A DNA stretch of 64,000 bases from Syntrophobacteraceae bacterium. Lineage in GTDB: Bacteria; Desulfobacterota; Syntrophobacteria; Syntrophobacterales; Syntrophobacteraceae. Every line of letters begins with the position of its first letter. Within the stretch, counting starts at the first letter, position 1. The DNA lies in assembly GCA_018053185.1 (NCBI GenBank), contig JAGPLX010000002.1:54051-118050 (forward strand). Direction: 5' to 3'. Both the position numbers and the translations under genes were made by a program. Of the stretch, positions 47,127 to 57,742 are shown in pieces. The notes under the pieces were generated by a model. That model did not search any database. It was given only the letters and a program-made list of their open reading frames with translations, and had not been told where the DNA came from.

Positions 47127-48296
47127 CTAGAGGCCGGCCATGTCCCGGAGAACATCGATCATATCGATCTTCTCCCAGGTGAAATCCGGATCGGTGCGGC
47201 CAAAATGACCGTAGCAAGAGGTTTTCTTGTAGATAGGGCGCAGCAGCTTCAACTGCCGAATCATGTTGGCGGGCTTGAAGCTGAAAACCTCTCGAACAAT
47301 TTCCGCGATGCGGTCAGGGGCAATCTTGCTGGTCCCGAAAGAATCGATCATGAGGGAAACCGGTTCGGCCACTCCAATGCTGTAGGCTACCTGGATTTCA
47401 ACTCGATCTGCCAGGCCGGCGGCAACAATATTCTTGGCCACGTAGCGGGCCATGTAGGAGGCCGTGCGATCCACTTTGCTGGGGTCTTTGCCCGAAAATG
47501 CTCCCCCCCCGTGGCTGCCCTGCCCGCCATAGGTGTCCGCAATGATTTTCCTCCCGGTCATTCCACAGTCGGCCATGGGTCCTCCCACCACAAAACGGCC
47601 CGTGGAATTGATGAAGTACTTGGTCTTGTCATCCAGCAACTCCGCCGGGATCGTCTTCTTGATAACTTCCTCGATAATGGACTCCCGGATGGTGTTGTAG
47701 GAAACGTTGGGAGTATGCTGGGCCGCCACCACGATCGTGTCGACCCGCCTGGGCTTGTGATCGTTGTATTCGACCGTCACCTGGCTCTTACCGTCCGGCC
47801 GCAGGAAATCAAGAATGCCGCTTTTCCGCACCTCGGCCAGCTTCCGGCAGATGCGATGGGCATAGTAAATGGGCATGGGCATGAACACGGGCGTCTCATT
47901 GGAGGCAAACCCGAACATCAACCCCTGGTCACCGGCCCCCTGTTCTTCGAAAAGCCCTTCCCCGGGATTCACTCCCACGGCAATGTCCGGCGACTGCTTG
48001 TCGATACTGGTGATGACCGCACAGGTTTCCCAGTCGAAGCCCATGGACGAATCATTGTAACCGATGTCCCGGATAGTGGTGCGTACGATCTCTGGAATGT
48101 CGATCCAGGAGGATGTGGTGATTTCACCCGCAACGAAGGCGAGCCCCGTGGTTACCAGGGTCTCACAAGCAACCCGCGCAGCCTTGTCTTCCGAAATGAT
48201 GGCATCCAGGATGCCATCGGAAATCTGATCCGCCACCTTGTCGGGATGACCTTCAGCAACGGATTCCGAAGTGAACAGAAAATGCTTCATCGACAT
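47127..48296 (-). CDS. metK: S-adenosylmethionine synthetase
   Basis: This 389-residue enzyme makes S-adenosylmethionine from methionine and ATP. The signatures [23 protein letters not shown] and [15 protein letters not shown] are intact. The start at ATG 48296 is chosen because GGAGGG lies nine bases upstream; the frame is open to 48377. It lies between panD and ahcY. Confidence 0.96.
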   Translation of the reverse strand: MSMKHFLFTSESVAEGHPDKVADQISDGILDAIISEDKAARVACETLVTTGLAFVAGEITTSSWIDIPEIVRTTIRDIGYNDSSMGFDWETCAVITSIDKQSPDIAVGVNPGEGLFEEQGAGDQGLMFGFASNETPVFMPMPIYYAHRICRKLAEVRKSGILDFLRPDGKSQVTVEYNDHKPRRVDTIVVAAQHTPNVSYNTIRESIIEEVIKKTIPAELLDDKTKYFINSTGRFVVGGPMADCGMTGRKIIADTYGGQGSHGGGAFSGKDPSKVDRTASYMARYVAKNIVAAGLADRVEIQVAYSIGVAEPVSLMIDSFGTSKIAPDRIAEIVREVFSFKPANMIRQLKLLRPIYKKTSCYGHFGRTDPDFTWEKIDMIDVLRDMAGL

Positions 48297-48392
48297 AAAA
48301 GATACCCTCCTCTCGATTGTCAACCCCCAGGAGTGGAGCACGAAGGAGCCCGGATGATCCGGCTTCTTCTCCCTCACGCCCCGACGGGAAAA

Positions 48393-48749
48393 TCAACCCT
48401 CTTCCTTCCTTCGATTGTCCGTGTCCACAAACAACAGCTTCGGCCGATGTCCTCGAATCTCGGACTCGGAAAACAGGGCATAGGTCGTGATGATGATCAG
48501 ATCCCCCCTCGCACCCATTCTTGCAGCAGCCCCATTGAGGCAAATGATCCCACTTCCAGGAGCTCCGGAAATGGCGTAGGTATCGAAGCGGGCGCCGTTG
48601 TTTATGTTGTAGACCTTGACTTGTTCGAATTCCAAAATGTCGGCAGCCTTCATAAGATCCTCGTCAATGGTGAGGCTGCCTTCATATTCGAGGTCGGCTT
48701 CCGTAACTCTGGCCCTGTGGATCTTGGACTTGAGCAGTACTCGTTGCAT
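48393..48749 (-). CDS. panD: Aspartate 1-decarboxylase
   Basis: This 118-residue proenzyme makes beta-alanine for pantothenate. The self-cleavage pair Gly-Ser is in YEGSLTID, where Ser becomes the pyruvoyl group, and LNGAAARMG follows as in the family. It starts 38 bases after the panC stop, in the usual panC-panD order. Confidence 0.95.
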   Translation of the reverse strand: MQRVLLKSKIHRARVTEADLEYEGSLTIDEDLMKAADILEFEQVKVYNINNGARFDTYAISGAPGSGIICLNGAAARMGARGDLIIITTYALFSESEIRGHRPKLLFVDTDNRRKEEG

Positions 48750-48787
48750 GGGTCCCCCCTAGATTCCGTGGTCGCTCTTCCAGCAGA

Positions 48788-49639
48788 TCAGTTCCCTGAT
48801 CGCAGCACGCAGTTGTCGATGAGGCGAGTCTTGCCGATGAACGCAGCCATGAGGAGAACTGCGCACCCATCTACCGTGAGCACGTCGTCCAGAGTGTCCG
48901 GATGGCACAACTGAACATAGTCGATCCGAAGTCCTCCTCCAGATTCCAAGACTTCACGGACTTTCATCAACACCGCTTCGCCGTAGATTTCCCCTCGGTC
49001 CACGAGCTCTTGAGCAGCTCTCAGAGATCGGCTCAGGCGCAGCGCAATCTCCCGTTCGGCCGGACTCAAATAGGTATTTCGACTGCTCAATGCCAGTCCG
49101 TCAGATTCTCGGACGGTCGGATAACTCACAATCTCGATGTCCATGTTGAGGTCCCGGACCATTCTCCGGACGGCAACCCACTGCTGATAGTCCTTCTGTC
49201 CAAAGATCGCAATGTGTGGCTTGACGCAGTGAAAGAGCTTGGCCACCACGGTGGTGACTCCTCGAAAATGACCCGGTCGGGTTCGACCGCACAAAGGAGT
49301 CGTGACCTTCGACACCTCGACGCTGGTCTGATACCCATCGGGGTACATTTCCGAGACGGGGGGAGCAAAGATCGCGTCCACCCCCACCTCCGTACACAGC
49401 CGGATATCCCGTTCCATGTCCCGGGGATAGCACTCGAAATCTTCGTTGGGCCCAAACTGGGTGGGGTTCACAAAAACGCTGACCGCCACCACATCAGCCC
49501 GCCTTTTCGCCTCCCCCATCAAGGCAAGATGACCCTCATGCAGAAAGCCCATGGTGGGAACAAAGCCGATGCGCTTTCCTTGCCGACGCCACTCGTCGGC
49601 CAACTGCTGCATCTCGGAAACAAATTCGATGATGCGCAT
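48788..49639 (-). CDS. panC: Pantoate-beta-alanine ligase
   Basis: This 283-residue enzyme joins pantoate and beta-alanine with ATP. The HxGH motif (MGFLHEGHLALM), FVNPTQFGPNEDF and the KMSKS-like end region are visible. Its product pathway needs beta-alanine from panD, the next gene. A short stem-loop lies upstream of the start. Confidence 0.95.
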   Translation of the reverse strand: MRIIEFVSEMQQLADEWRRQGKRIGFVPTMGFLHEGHLALMGEAKRRADVVAVSVFVNPTQFGPNEDFECYPRDMERDIRLCTEVGVDAIFAPPVSEMYPDGYQTSVEVSKVTTPLCGRTRPGHFRGVTTVVAKLFHCVKPHIAIFGQKDYQQWVAVRRMVRDLNMDIEIVSYPTVRESDGLALSSRNTYLSPAEREIALRLSRSLRAAQELVDRGEIYGEAVLMKVREVLESGGGLRIDYVQLCHPDTLDDVLTVDGCAVLLMAAFIGKTRLIDNCVLRSGN

Positions 49640-50093
49640 GGATTCCTCCTTCTTCTTACCGCCAAAACGTCAAAAGCCTTCGCGACGTCAGTCCGGAAGG
49701 CTCCCCTCTGTGTGCCGACACCATCTCCACCGGTGCGGCCTCATCCTGACATCCTTTCTGTCTCGGTCCCCTCTGGATCCAAGCAGAGCGAAATCTGGCT
49801 GAACTGGCCAGTTCACTAACAGGCGTCTTCTGCTTTGTCAAGAGCATGGTTTTCTTTGGCCTCGGGCCTTGGCTGAAGAAGTTGGCGACCTCCCCGAGAC
49901 TGGAATAGGCCATCAGAGACCCGACAGCAATCTACCTGCGTGAGGGGAGAAGTGCTCATCCCTACGTGGATTACGATGAAAGGCTCGGTAAGGACGAGAT
50001 GTGTTGGTTGCCTCTCCACTTTGTGAGGCTCCTCCAGCGCGCGTGAGCCTGTCCAAAATCTACCTGGGACAAGTCGGGGTCCTACTCGGCCCC
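49640..50093. other. Intergenic stretch upstream of panC
   Basis: On the minus strand AGCCTTC pairs with GAAGGCT (49702-49675) with a 14-base loop, followed by TTTTGACGTTTT; it could be a terminator of the arn operon or a leader element of panC. I see no gene here. Confidence 0.3.
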
Positions 50094-51812
50094 CTATTCG
50101 CAGGGACCTTCCAGCACCAGGGCCGTCACGGGCCTGGAATGAACGAATCCGGATGTGATTACCGACGTGGGACAGGAAGAGAGCACCTCTGTAAGGGTCG
50201 TCCTTTGTTTTTCGAAAAACACCAGGATGGAGGGTTTCGGCCCAGCCTTGAGTCTGAAAGCCGACGACGTGAATATCAGGGATTCGGGTTGACGCCGGCT
50301 ATAGAGGGCAAATTTGATTCCATCTCCGTCTGGGGAAATTCCATAAAACACCACCGGCCATTCCAGGGGGGCCCGGGATTCGATGGTCTCGACAAAGGAT
50401 CGGCCCGATTCCTTGCGGGAAATTGTCGGTTCCCACAGGATCTGAACTCCCATGACTCCGGTGGCCAGCGCCAGGGCCAGAAATGCAGCGCATCGGTTCC
50501 ATTGCCGAGGCACCCTGCGACGAATTCCCATCCATCCCCCCAACGAAAGAACAATCCAAAGGACAATGCATGGCCAGGGCGGTTCCTGGTGTCTCCCAAG
50601 AAATACAAGGGTTACCATTCCCGCCCCAAAGACCAGCCACACGAGGGCCGAAAAGAACCGTTCCCACCCCCGGCCCCTGGGAAAGTTCCCCTTCCGGTCC
50701 GTCCACTCGACCACAAAGGCCAGCAGCAGGCACAAAGGAAGATGGAGGGGGAGGAGATATCTCCCATGACGCGAACTGGCAAATAAAAAGATCCCGAACA
50801 CCACTCCCACCCAAATCCATGCCAGGCGGAGAAGCGAAATCACAGAACCGGAGGATTTCTCCCAAAAGAAAACCTGCGCCTTCCGTGGGCTGTGAATCCA
50901 TTTCCAGGCGAACGAAATCAGCCAGAGAACCCATGGAGAAACGACGATCGCCAGGTGCAGAGGATAATACCACAGAGGTTTGTTGGCCTCCCCTCCCACT
51001 CGTTGGAAAACCTGCCGGCGGATCACTTCTTCTACAAGCTCCCTTCCCCCCGCCTTCCAGATGAAAACGAAGTGAAGGCCGGTCAATGCCCCTGCCCATA
51101 TGGCCATGAGGGGAATGAAGATTGCCAAGCTCCTCCAGCGCCGGCCCCACAGGAGATACATGGTCCAAATCCCCGCCGGCAGAACAATTCCGATGGGCCC
51201 CTTGGTCAAGAATGAAGCCGCAGTGGCCGCAAGCCCACCCAGGGTCCACGGGACGGCCCCCCTGCCCGAAGTTCCTTCTTCCCCCCGAAGGAAGCAATAC
51301 ACCGCCAGGGCGCAGTTGAAGGCCAGCAGCATGTCAATGGTGGCATGGCTCGCATGGATCCAAAAGTCGGGCAGGGTCGCCAGGAGAATGACGGCGATCC
51401 AGGCCGATCGATTGCCGTGGAGGCGGCCGAAAAGCCAGGCAAGAAAGACCAGGCCCGATGCGGCCAGGGCACTGGGCAATACCGCCGTGGTGGTAGTGAC
51501 ATGACCGGGAAACTTTGAAAAAAGGACCTCGATCCAAAAATAGAGGGGGGGATAGTCCAAATAAGGCTGTCCGAAAACCGTGGGAAGAAATCCCACGCCT
51601 CGATCGAGCATTTCCCTGGCCATCAAAGCATTGCGTGCCTCGAGGCCATAGAGGTCCCGAAAAGGGGTAGCACAGGTATAGGCAAGGAGCGCGAGAGCAG
51701 AAAATACCAAGGGACCGAGGAACCCGGACGACACTCCCCATGAGCTCGTCGACAGTGGATCGCCCGCTGGCAGTTCGTCCGCCCCTAAAACCGGGAGGCT
51801 TCCCTTTCCCAT
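50094..51812 (-). CDS. ArnT-like membrane glycosyltransferase (second in arn operon)
   Basis: This protein of about 572 residues has many hydrophobic segments and the GT83 start (YGLEARNALMAREMLDRG, YLDYPPLYFW). It belongs to the enzymes that transfer Ara4N or other sugars from undecaprenyl phosphate to lipid A. The start is uncertain: ATG 51812 avoids overlap, while a start at 51938 would overlap arnD by 73 bases. As the last gene of the arn run, it is a second transferase beside the one at 54.9 kb; the two are clearly different proteins. Confidence 0.8.
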   Translation of the reverse strand: MGKGSLPVLGADELPAGDPLSTSSWGVSSGFLGPLVFSALALLAYTCATPFRDLYGLEARNALMAREMLDRGVGFLPTVFGQPYLDYPPLYFWIEVLFSKFPGHVTTTTAVLPSALAASGLVFLAWLFGRLHGNRSAWIAVILLATLPDFWIHASHATIDMLLAFNCALAVYCFLRGEEGTSGRGAVPWTLGGLAATAASFLTKGPIGIVLPAGIWTMYLLWGRRWRSLAIFIPLMAIWAGALTGLHFVFIWKAGGRELVEEVIRRQVFQRVGGEANKPLWYYPLHLAIVVSPWVLWLISFAWKWIHSPRKAQVFFWEKSSGSVISLLRLAWIWVGVVFGIFLFASSRHGRYLLPLHLPLCLLLAFVVEWTDRKGNFPRGRGWERFFSALVWLVFGAGMVTLVFLGRHQEPPWPCIVLWIVLSLGGWMGIRRRVPRQWNRCAAFLALALATGVMGVQILWEPTISRKESGRSFVETIESRAPLEWPVVFYGISPDGDGIKFALYSRRQPESLIFTSSAFRLKAGPKPSILVFFEKQRTTLTEVLSSCPTSVITSGFVHSRPVTALVLEGPCE

Positions 51813-51865
51813 CGAGGGTACGGATGCATCGAGAGGTCCCAGGGGAGCACCATCACCGCGTGGCT

Positions 51866-52825
51866 TCACGCCGCCCGACCTCCCTCTCTCCTTCCGGTTC
51901 CCCCGGGAGACGGGGATATGGAAGCCGAGGCGACCCACCCGGCCCGGCCCGGCAACCTGATCGAGATCAGCTCCCGTTCAGGGATGGGTTCGAGGCACTT
52001 CATCAGCTCGACGGCTCCCTCCTCGAGGGTCACAAACGATCCGTAGCGTGCCTGAAGAAGGGGGATGAGGCGTTCCAGGAGGGTGTGGAATGGTCCTCCC
52101 TCGACTTCCGCATGGAGGGCAAGCACCGGAAAAGGGTACGCTTCGAGGGATCTGGTCAGCCTTTGGAGCATCGCCGACTCCTGCCGGACCCCCTCGGTGA
52201 GAAGCTCCTCCACGCATGGTCCCGTGGTTGGGATCTGCAGGGTTTGGAATCGAAGCTCCCCCATCTTGAGCCTGCACGGCTCCCCATCCCTCAGATCACT
52301 GGCGTAGAGAAGGTTCAGCTCATCCTGGACCTCGAGGCTGGTGCGGGTCACCTGCCAACCAGGAGCGGCAACAGCTCGGGGTCGCTCCCCCAGGATACGT
52401 TCGAAAGCGAAAAACGCCTGATCGAATTCCCTACGAATGGAGTCCTCCTCCATGGAAGGGAGGTGGTCCTGCCAGAGACGGTGGTCCCAGCCGTGGACTA
52501 TGACTTCGTGTCCTTCTTCCCGGATCCGACGCACAAGGTCCGGAAATCCCGATGCCACGGGTCTCGCCGGCAGGAGAGTCCCTGAGAGAACGGTGCGCCA
52601 TCCATACAGCCTGGGGGCCCCGGTGCGAAGCATCTTTTTGAGAAAGGCGGGATCCTTGAGAAGCCGGGAAATGGCCTTGCCCGCATTGTCCGGGCCGAAT
52701 GCCAGACAAAAGGTGGCCTGAACACAAAACCTCCGAAAAATCTCCAACAGGACCGGAACCCCGTAGCGCATTCCGTCATGAGTGTCCACATCCACCTTGA
52801 AGGCGACGGTGCGGGCTGCGGTCAT
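51866..52825 (-). CDS. arnD: ArnD-type deformylase
   Basis: This 319-residue polysaccharide-deacetylase family enzyme matches 4-deoxy-4-formamidoarabinose-phosphoundecaprenol deformylase. It has the metal-binding VDVDTHDGMRYGVP and the long HGWDHRLWQDHLPSM stretch. It removes the formyl group from the lipid-linked sugar. The ATG shares one base with the stop of the preceding dehydrogenase gene (TAATG). Confidence 0.9.
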   Translation of the reverse strand: MTAARTVAFKVDVDTHDGMRYGVPVLLEIFRRFCVQATFCLAFGPDNAGKAISRLLKDPAFLKKMLRTGAPRLYGWRTVLSGTLLPARPVASGFPDLVRRIREEGHEVIVHGWDHRLWQDHLPSMEEDSIRREFDQAFFAFERILGERPRAVAAPGWQVTRTSLEVQDELNLLYASDLRDGEPCRLKMGELRFQTLQIPTTGPCVEELLTEGVRQESAMLQRLTRSLEAYPFPVLALHAEVEGGPFHTLLERLIPLLQARYGSFVTLEEGAVELMKCLEPIPERELISIRLPGRAGWVASASISPSPGGTGRREGGRAA

Positions 52826-53892
52826 TAGAGTTCATCCGGGCTGCCCAGCTTCCTGGCCGAATCTTCCTGGTCCTGGACATAGGCGGAAATGGTCAATCGC
52901 AAGGCTTCCCTCAGGTCGGTTTTGGGTTCCCATCCCAGCACTTCCCTAGGCATCGAAATGTCGGGTACCCGGTGCGCCACGTCCTGATAGGCCGCACCGT
53001 AGTAGTCGTCGGCGGGAAGCTCCTGGAACCGGGCTTCATCCGCCAGATGGTCAAGATGGGGGAATTCCCGAAGGACCTCGACCATCATTTCGGCCAGTTC
53101 TCGAATGGAGTAATCGTTCTCGGGGTTGCCGATATTGAAGATTTTGCCGTCGCACCTTTGCCCCTCATTGCGGAGAATGGCCAGAAGGCAGTCCAGCCCG
53201 TCGTCCACGTAGGTAAAACATCGGCGCTGTCGTCCGCTGTCCACCAGGGTGATGGGTTCCTTGCGCAACAGGTGCCCGAGAAACTGGGTCACCACGCGAG
53301 AGCTTCCTTCCTTGGGGGTTGCCAGGCTGTCCAGTCCGGGTCCAATCCAGTTGAAGGGACGTATGAGGGTGAAGCGCAGGTTACTATGGAGTCCCATAGC
53401 CCAGATCACCCGATCCAGAAGTTGCTTCGCGCAGGCATAAATCCATCGCTGTTTGTGAATGGGTCCGTACACCAGGTTGCTCGTGGTTTCATTGAAAACG
53501 GCGTCCGGGCACATTCCGTAGACTTCGCTGGTCGAGGGGAAAACCACACGGGTCCCGTACCGGGCGCACTGACGAATCACCCGGAGATTCTGTTCAAAAT
53601 CCAACTCGAAGACGCTCAACGGATCTCGAATGTAGGTGGCCGGAGTGGCGATGGCCACGAGGGGCAGGCAAACATCGCACTTTTTGACGTGGTACTCGAT
53701 CCATTCCTTGTTAATGGAAACATCCCCTTCGAGAAAATGAAACCGGGGATTGTTCACGAGGGGTCCCAATCGATCGTCGGCCAGGTCCATTCCATAGATT
53801 TCCCAATCGGTTTCCGCCATGGTTCGACGAACCAGGTGGCTCCCGATAAAACCGTTCACCCCAAGAACCAGGATTTTCACAGTCGAATGCAC
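52825..53892 (-). CDS. arnA: UDP-glucuronate decarboxylase (ArnA dehydrogenase half, separate gene)
   Basis: This 355-residue NAD-dependent epimerase/dehydrogenase-fold enzyme starts with the dinucleotide loop GVNGFIGSHL. The active-site Ser-Glu-Tyr region STSEVYGMC and RRCFTYVDDG, in which Arg supports decarboxylation, match the C-terminal half of ArnA. It makes UDP-4-keto-pentose from UDP-glucuronate. In enterobacteria it is fused to the formyltransferase; here the two are separate genes 59 bases apart. Confidence 0.88.
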   Translation of the reverse strand: MHSTVKILVLGVNGFIGSHLVRRTMAETDWEIYGMDLADDRLGPLVNNPRFHFLEGDVSINKEWIEYHVKKCDVCLPLVAIATPATYIRDPLSVFELDFEQNLRVIRQCARYGTRVVFPSTSEVYGMCPDAVFNETTSNLVYGPIHKQRWIYACAKQLLDRVIWAMGLHSNLRFTLIRPFNWIGPGLDSLATPKEGSSRVVTQFLGHLLRKEPITLVDSGRQRRCFTYVDDGLDCLLAILRNEGQRCDGKIFNIGNPENDYSIRELAEMMVEVLREFPHLDHLADEARFQELPADDYYGAAYQDVAHRVPDISMPREVLGWEPKTDLREALRLTISAYVQDQEDSARKLGSPDEL

Positions 53893-53951
53893 TCCGTTTC
53901 TAAATTCCGATTTCCAAGATCACTCTCACAACACGCCGGCCTATCGCGGGA

Positions 53952-54869
53952 TCAGAGCAGTCGATCTCCCTCGTTCAGAACCTCTGCCGGAGGGGGGGCC
54001 TGGTCCGGCGACTGGCCCTCCCAACTCACCCGAACCAGCTTCAGCCGCCCATCCCCCGTCTGTACCCACCGTTCCTTCCCCTTGGCAATGACGGTGCCGG
54101 GGGGTGCGTCTTTTTCTCCGCCTTCCAGAACCTCGCCCCACCATACAAGGATCTTTCTCCCGTGAATGCTGGAAAAGGCCCCCGGGTAAGGCCAGGCCAC
54201 CGCTCGAATGAGATCGTAGATACGCCTGGCAGGCCACTCCCAGCTGATGCGCCCGTCCTCGGGACGCCTCCCTCCGAAATAGGTGGCTTGGCTATGGTCC
54301 TGGGGGATTCGAGGGGCTGTGCCGTCCATCACTCGAGGCATCATTTCCCTCAAAAGTTCTTCCGCCGCCGGCTCGAGTTTGCGAAACAGGGCGTATGCAG
54401 TATCGTCCGGGGCGATGGGCACCGCCCTCTGCCCCACAATGTCTCCCGCGTCGGCCTGGCGTACCATGTGGTGAAGGGTCACCCCTCCCAGCGTCTCCCC
54501 GTGGAGGATCTGCCAGTTGACAGGGCAGCGTCCCCGATAGCGCGGCAGAAGAGACCCGTGAAGATTTATGGCCGCCAGACGGGGGACCGCCAGGATTTTT
54601 TCCGAAATCATGTTTCGATAATAACAGGACAACAGAACGTCCGGGGCGAGGCCTTGCACCAATTCCAGGAGTCCTGACCCAGTCATATCCTCCGAGTGGT
54701 ACACAAGGATGTCTCTCTCTACGGCCTTTTCCCCAAGGGATTCGAACCACCGGTTTTCCCCAGGATCGTCCCGGTGGGTGACCACCGCCGATACGGGAAT
54801 GCCAAGTTCCGTGAGAACCTCGAGGGCGATACACCCCATGTTGTGATAGCCGAAAAGAACCACCGACAT
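53952..54869 (-). CDS. arnA: Formyltransferase (ArnA N-terminal half, separate gene)
   Basis: This 305-residue 10-formyltetrahydrofolate-dependent transferase has the catalytic Asn-His in INLHGSLLPRYRG and Asp in ADAGDIVGQ. It formylates UDP-Ara4N. The ATG at 54869 follows AGGAG and lies two bases after the arnT stop. Its split from the dehydrogenase suggests the enterobacterial fusion is not needed. Confidence 0.88.
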   Translation of the reverse strand: MSVVLFGYHNMGCIALEVLTELGIPVSAVVTHRDDPGENRWFESLGEKAVERDILVYHSEDMTGSGLLELVQGLAPDVLLSCYYRNMISEKILAVPRLAAINLHGSLLPRYRGRCPVNWQILHGETLGGVTLHHMVRQADAGDIVGQRAVPIAPDDTAYALFRKLEPAAEELLREMMPRVMDGTAPRIPQDHSQATYFGGRRPEDGRISWEWPARRIYDLIRAVAWPYPGAFSSIHGRKILVWWGEVLEGGEKDAPPGTVIAKGKERWVQTGDGRLKLVRVSWEGQSPDQAPPPAEVLNEGDRLL

Positions 54870-54871
54870 GA

Positions 54872-56593
54872 TCACTCCTGCATTGGGCGAAGATGAACCA
54901 CCACCAGTTTATTTTTTGCCTCCCTCTTGCTTTCCCAGGGTTCCGCCTTCTCCTCGAGAACAAAGTTCTCCCCTGCCCGGGGAGGCAAAAGGGGGAGCAA
55001 AGTGGACAAGTCCCCCCGCCTGGAAACGAGGAATTTGTCCTGGATGTCCGAATAGATGAACCTCTTGACCATGTCGGCATCCGCCAGGACCGCCACGGGT
55101 CTGGGGGGATCGAGATAGAAAAGCACGTTTGTTGCGTGTTTTCGATAAAAACCGATGTTTCCTGGAGAAATATCCTTTATAATCTGCCGAAGCGCCAGGG
55201 AGAAATTCTTTTCAGTGCGATACACCTCAAGAACCCCTTGTTGCCAGCAGAAGTAGCTTCCCAGAATTATCAGCGCCATCACTCCCAGGGGAGCGATCCC
55301 CGGCTCCAAGCCGGTGACTCGGCCCCAGATGTCCTTTTTCCACCGGGAAAAAACCCAGACCAGGAGACAGAGAACCCCGGAAGCGACCAGGGCAATCTGC
55401 AGTTCGGCGGGTGGAATGAACCCGGTCCGGCCCTCGACCAAAGGGCGGAAAATCGGGCTTGCCAGCGCGCCTACAGCCAGGACAAGAAAGGCCACCTCCA
55501 CAGTAACCAGCGCCCATCGCTTCCAGGGAATGCGGGATTCGGCTCCTTCCCGATGGAGGAATACCGAAATCCACAGCGAACAAAAGGGGAGGATGGGCAG
55601 AATGTAGTAGCTCCTTCTTGATCCGGAGAGGGTGTAGAAGGCGAAAATCAGCATCATGGCCACGGCCAGCCAGCGGGTGGATCGATCGAGGCTTTTCCAG
55701 GACGGAAGAAGCGAGGCGAGGGAAGCAAGGTAGAGGGGAGTCCAGGGAAGGAGGAGAGCCGGCAGCCACAGAAAGTACATGAAGAAAGGCGCCGTGTGAT
55801 CGAACGGATCGTAGTATCGCCGAATGTTCTCCTGGAACACCAGGTCGAGGCCGGTGGCTCCATAATCAGAGCGTGTGGCCGAAGCGATCAGAAAGGGAGC
55901 AAGATAGACGACAATGCCGAGGACGAGAGCCAGGAGATGCGCCGGACGAAGAAGGATACGCCATCGCCCGTCGAACAGGAGGTCAGGCAGCAGCACGAGC
56001 GCGGGCACAACGGCTGCGCCCAGTCCCTTGTTGTGGGACCCAAGGAAGGCGATCAGGTAGAAAACCAGGCAGGTGACAAAATCCGGCCGGTCTCTTCTCG
56101 CCCAGTACCAAGTCACGGCAAGGACCACCGCTGCCAGGTTCTCCATTTCCGCCGTGCCCACTCGGGCCCAGAAAAGAAAGCCGTAGGTGCTGAGCAAAAG
56201 CCAACCCGCGGTTCGACCTACCTCTGAAGACCAAAGTCGCCTCCCCAACCGAGCGGTGCACAAAATCGCCGCAAAACCGGACAATGCGCTGGGAAGCCGC
56301 ACGGCCCACTCGTTCACCCCCCCTGTAAGAAAGGACGCGGCAAGGATCCACCAGTAGGTCAGCAGAGGCTTGTCGAAATAAGGCTCCCCGTTGATGGTGG
56401 GATGAAAAAAGTCACCACTCGAAAGCATCTCCCGTGCGATGACCGCCCAACGACCTTCAGCCACCCACAGGCCCCGGTTGCCAAGGCCCCAGAACAGGAG
56501 AAAGGCCGCCAGCAAATAGAGCAGAGCATCCCATCCGAAACCGCAGCGACGAATTGCCCTCTCGGCATCCGTCACTCCACACCTCCATCTCAT
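54872..56593 (-). CDS. arnT: ArnT-type lipid A Ara4N transferase
   Basis: This 573-residue GT83 protein has a dozen membrane segments and the first periplasmic loop pattern (WVAEGRWAVIAREMLSSG, PYFDKPLLTYWW) of ArnT. It transfers L-Ara4N from undecaprenyl phosphate to lipid A phosphate at the periplasmic face. It lies between arnC (gap 111 bases) and the formyltransferase gene. Confidence 0.86.
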   Translation of the reverse strand: MRWRCGVTDAERAIRRCGFGWDALLYLLAAFLLFWGLGNRGLWVAEGRWAVIAREMLSSGDFFHPTINGEPYFDKPLLTYWWILAASFLTGGVNEWAVRLPSALSGFAAILCTARLGRRLWSSEVGRTAGWLLLSTYGFLFWARVGTAEMENLAAVVLAVTWYWARRDRPDFVTCLVFYLIAFLGSHNKGLGAAVVPALVLLPDLLFDGRWRILLRPAHLLALVLGIVVYLAPFLIASATRSDYGATGLDLVFQENIRRYYDPFDHTAPFFMYFLWLPALLLPWTPLYLASLASLLPSWKSLDRSTRWLAVAMMLIFAFYTLSGSRRSYYILPILPFCSLWISVFLHREGAESRIPWKRWALVTVEVAFLVLAVGALASPIFRPLVEGRTGFIPPAELQIALVASGVLCLLVWVFSRWKKDIWGRVTGLEPGIAPLGVMALIILGSYFCWQQGVLEVYRTEKNFSLALRQIIKDISPGNIGFYRKHATNVLFYLDPPRPVAVLADADMVKRFIYSDIQDKFLVSRRGDLSTLLPLLPPRAGENFVLEEKAEPWESKREAKNKLVVVHLRPMQE

Positions 56594-56704
56594 TTGAAGA
56601 AGCAGGGTTTACCCTTCGAAAGAGACCCTGCGGGACCACGACATTTCTCGATATTTCTCACTCGGCCATGCTTCGCTCGGAATAACAAGGGAGTGGAAAG
56701 GGAG

Positions 56705-57742
56705 TCAGGGCATGAAAGGCCCGTTTCGTCTGATTTCCGAAAGAATGTAGGGGGGGCGTCGCCGCACCGCCTGAAAGATTCGGCCCACGTATTCTCCCAC
56801 CAGCCCCAGGGCCAGGAATTGCGCACCAATGAAGCAAAACAGGATGGCAAACAGGGTGAAAACCCCCTCGGCCGCCCACCCGGACCCGTAGTACAGACGG
56901 AAGAACAGGATCAACAGCCCGAGGCCGACCCCCAATGCCGCCATGCCGGTTCCCACAAAAAAAAGGGCCCTCAAGGGCCAGAGAGAGAATCCGGTCACCA
57001 AATCCAGTTGAAGACTGAAAAGCTTCAGCAGGGAGTACTTGGAAGTGCCTCCCGCCCGTTCCTCGTGCCGGACCGGAATCTCGATGGACTTCTTGGCAAA
57101 AAAGGTCGAGAGGGCGGGAATGAAGGTGCGAAACTCCGGGTTTGCCAGGATACCCTGGACCACTTCTCGGCTGTACCCCCGAAGCATGCTGCCGAAATCC
57201 ATGAGCGAAATCCCGGAAATGTGGGTCACCAGCCGGTTGGTGAGACGCGAGGCCCATTTGCGAAACAGGGGATCCTGTCTCCCCGTGCGAATCGTCCCCA
57301 CAAGATCGTAGCCGCGGCGAAACTCTTCGATGATTCGAGGAATTTCCTCGGGAGGGTTCTGTAAGTCCGCGTCCAGGGTGATGACCCAATCCCCGCGACT
57401 GGCGGCCAGCCCGGCCATCACCGCCGCATGCTGACCGAAGTTGCGGGCCAGGACGACCACGATCATGTTCTTCCGCACCGCCTGTTCCTTTTTGAGGAAC
57501 TCCAATGTGCGGTCCTTGGAGCCGTCATCCACACAAATCACTTCAAAGGATTCCGGGATCGTCTCCAATGCGGCAAAAAGTCGCTCACAAAACCGCCCGA
57601 CATTAGCTTCTTCATTGTACATGGGAGTGACGATGGAAACCTTGGGGCCCGCATCCGGCAGGGTACATTCCTCCGTGCTGAACCGGGCGGCGTTCTTGAC
57701 CGCCGTATCTGGTTGTTCCATGGTTCGAACAATGCCTTTCAT
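56705..57742 (-). CDS. arnC: ArnC-type undecaprenyl-phosphate glycosyltransferase (GT2)
   Basis: This 345-residue GT2 enzyme has a cytoplasmic domain (VSIVTPMYNEEANV, metal-binding LDADLQNPPEEI, EERAGGTSKYSL) and two C-terminal membrane helices (about 250-315). It links Ara4FN to undecaprenyl phosphate. The ATG at 57742 overlaps the arnB stop by ATGA; ATG 57721 is an alternative. The much longer frame upstream is the wrong frame of arnB. Confidence 0.9.
   Translation of the reverse strand: MKGIVRTMEQPDTAVKNAARFSTEECTLPDAGPKVSIVTPMYNEEANVGRFCERLFAALETIPESFEVICVDDGSKDRTLEFLKKEQAVRKNMIVVVLARNFGQHAAVMAGLAASRGDWVITLDADLQNPPEEIPRIIEEFRRGYDLVGTIRTGRQDPLFRKWASRLTNRLVTHISGISLMDFGSMLRGYSREVVQGILANPEFRTFIPALSTFFAKKSIEIPVRHEERAGGTSKYSLLKLFSLQLDLVTGFSLWPLRALFFVGTGMAALGVGLGLLILFFRLYYGSGWAAEGVFTLFAILFCFIGAQFLALGLVGEYVGRIFQAVRRRPPYILSEIRRNGPFMP

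Noticed and set aside
47205..48914. 569-codon plus-strand frame opposite metK and panD
   Set aside because: It is a shadow of two well-supported minus-strand genes.
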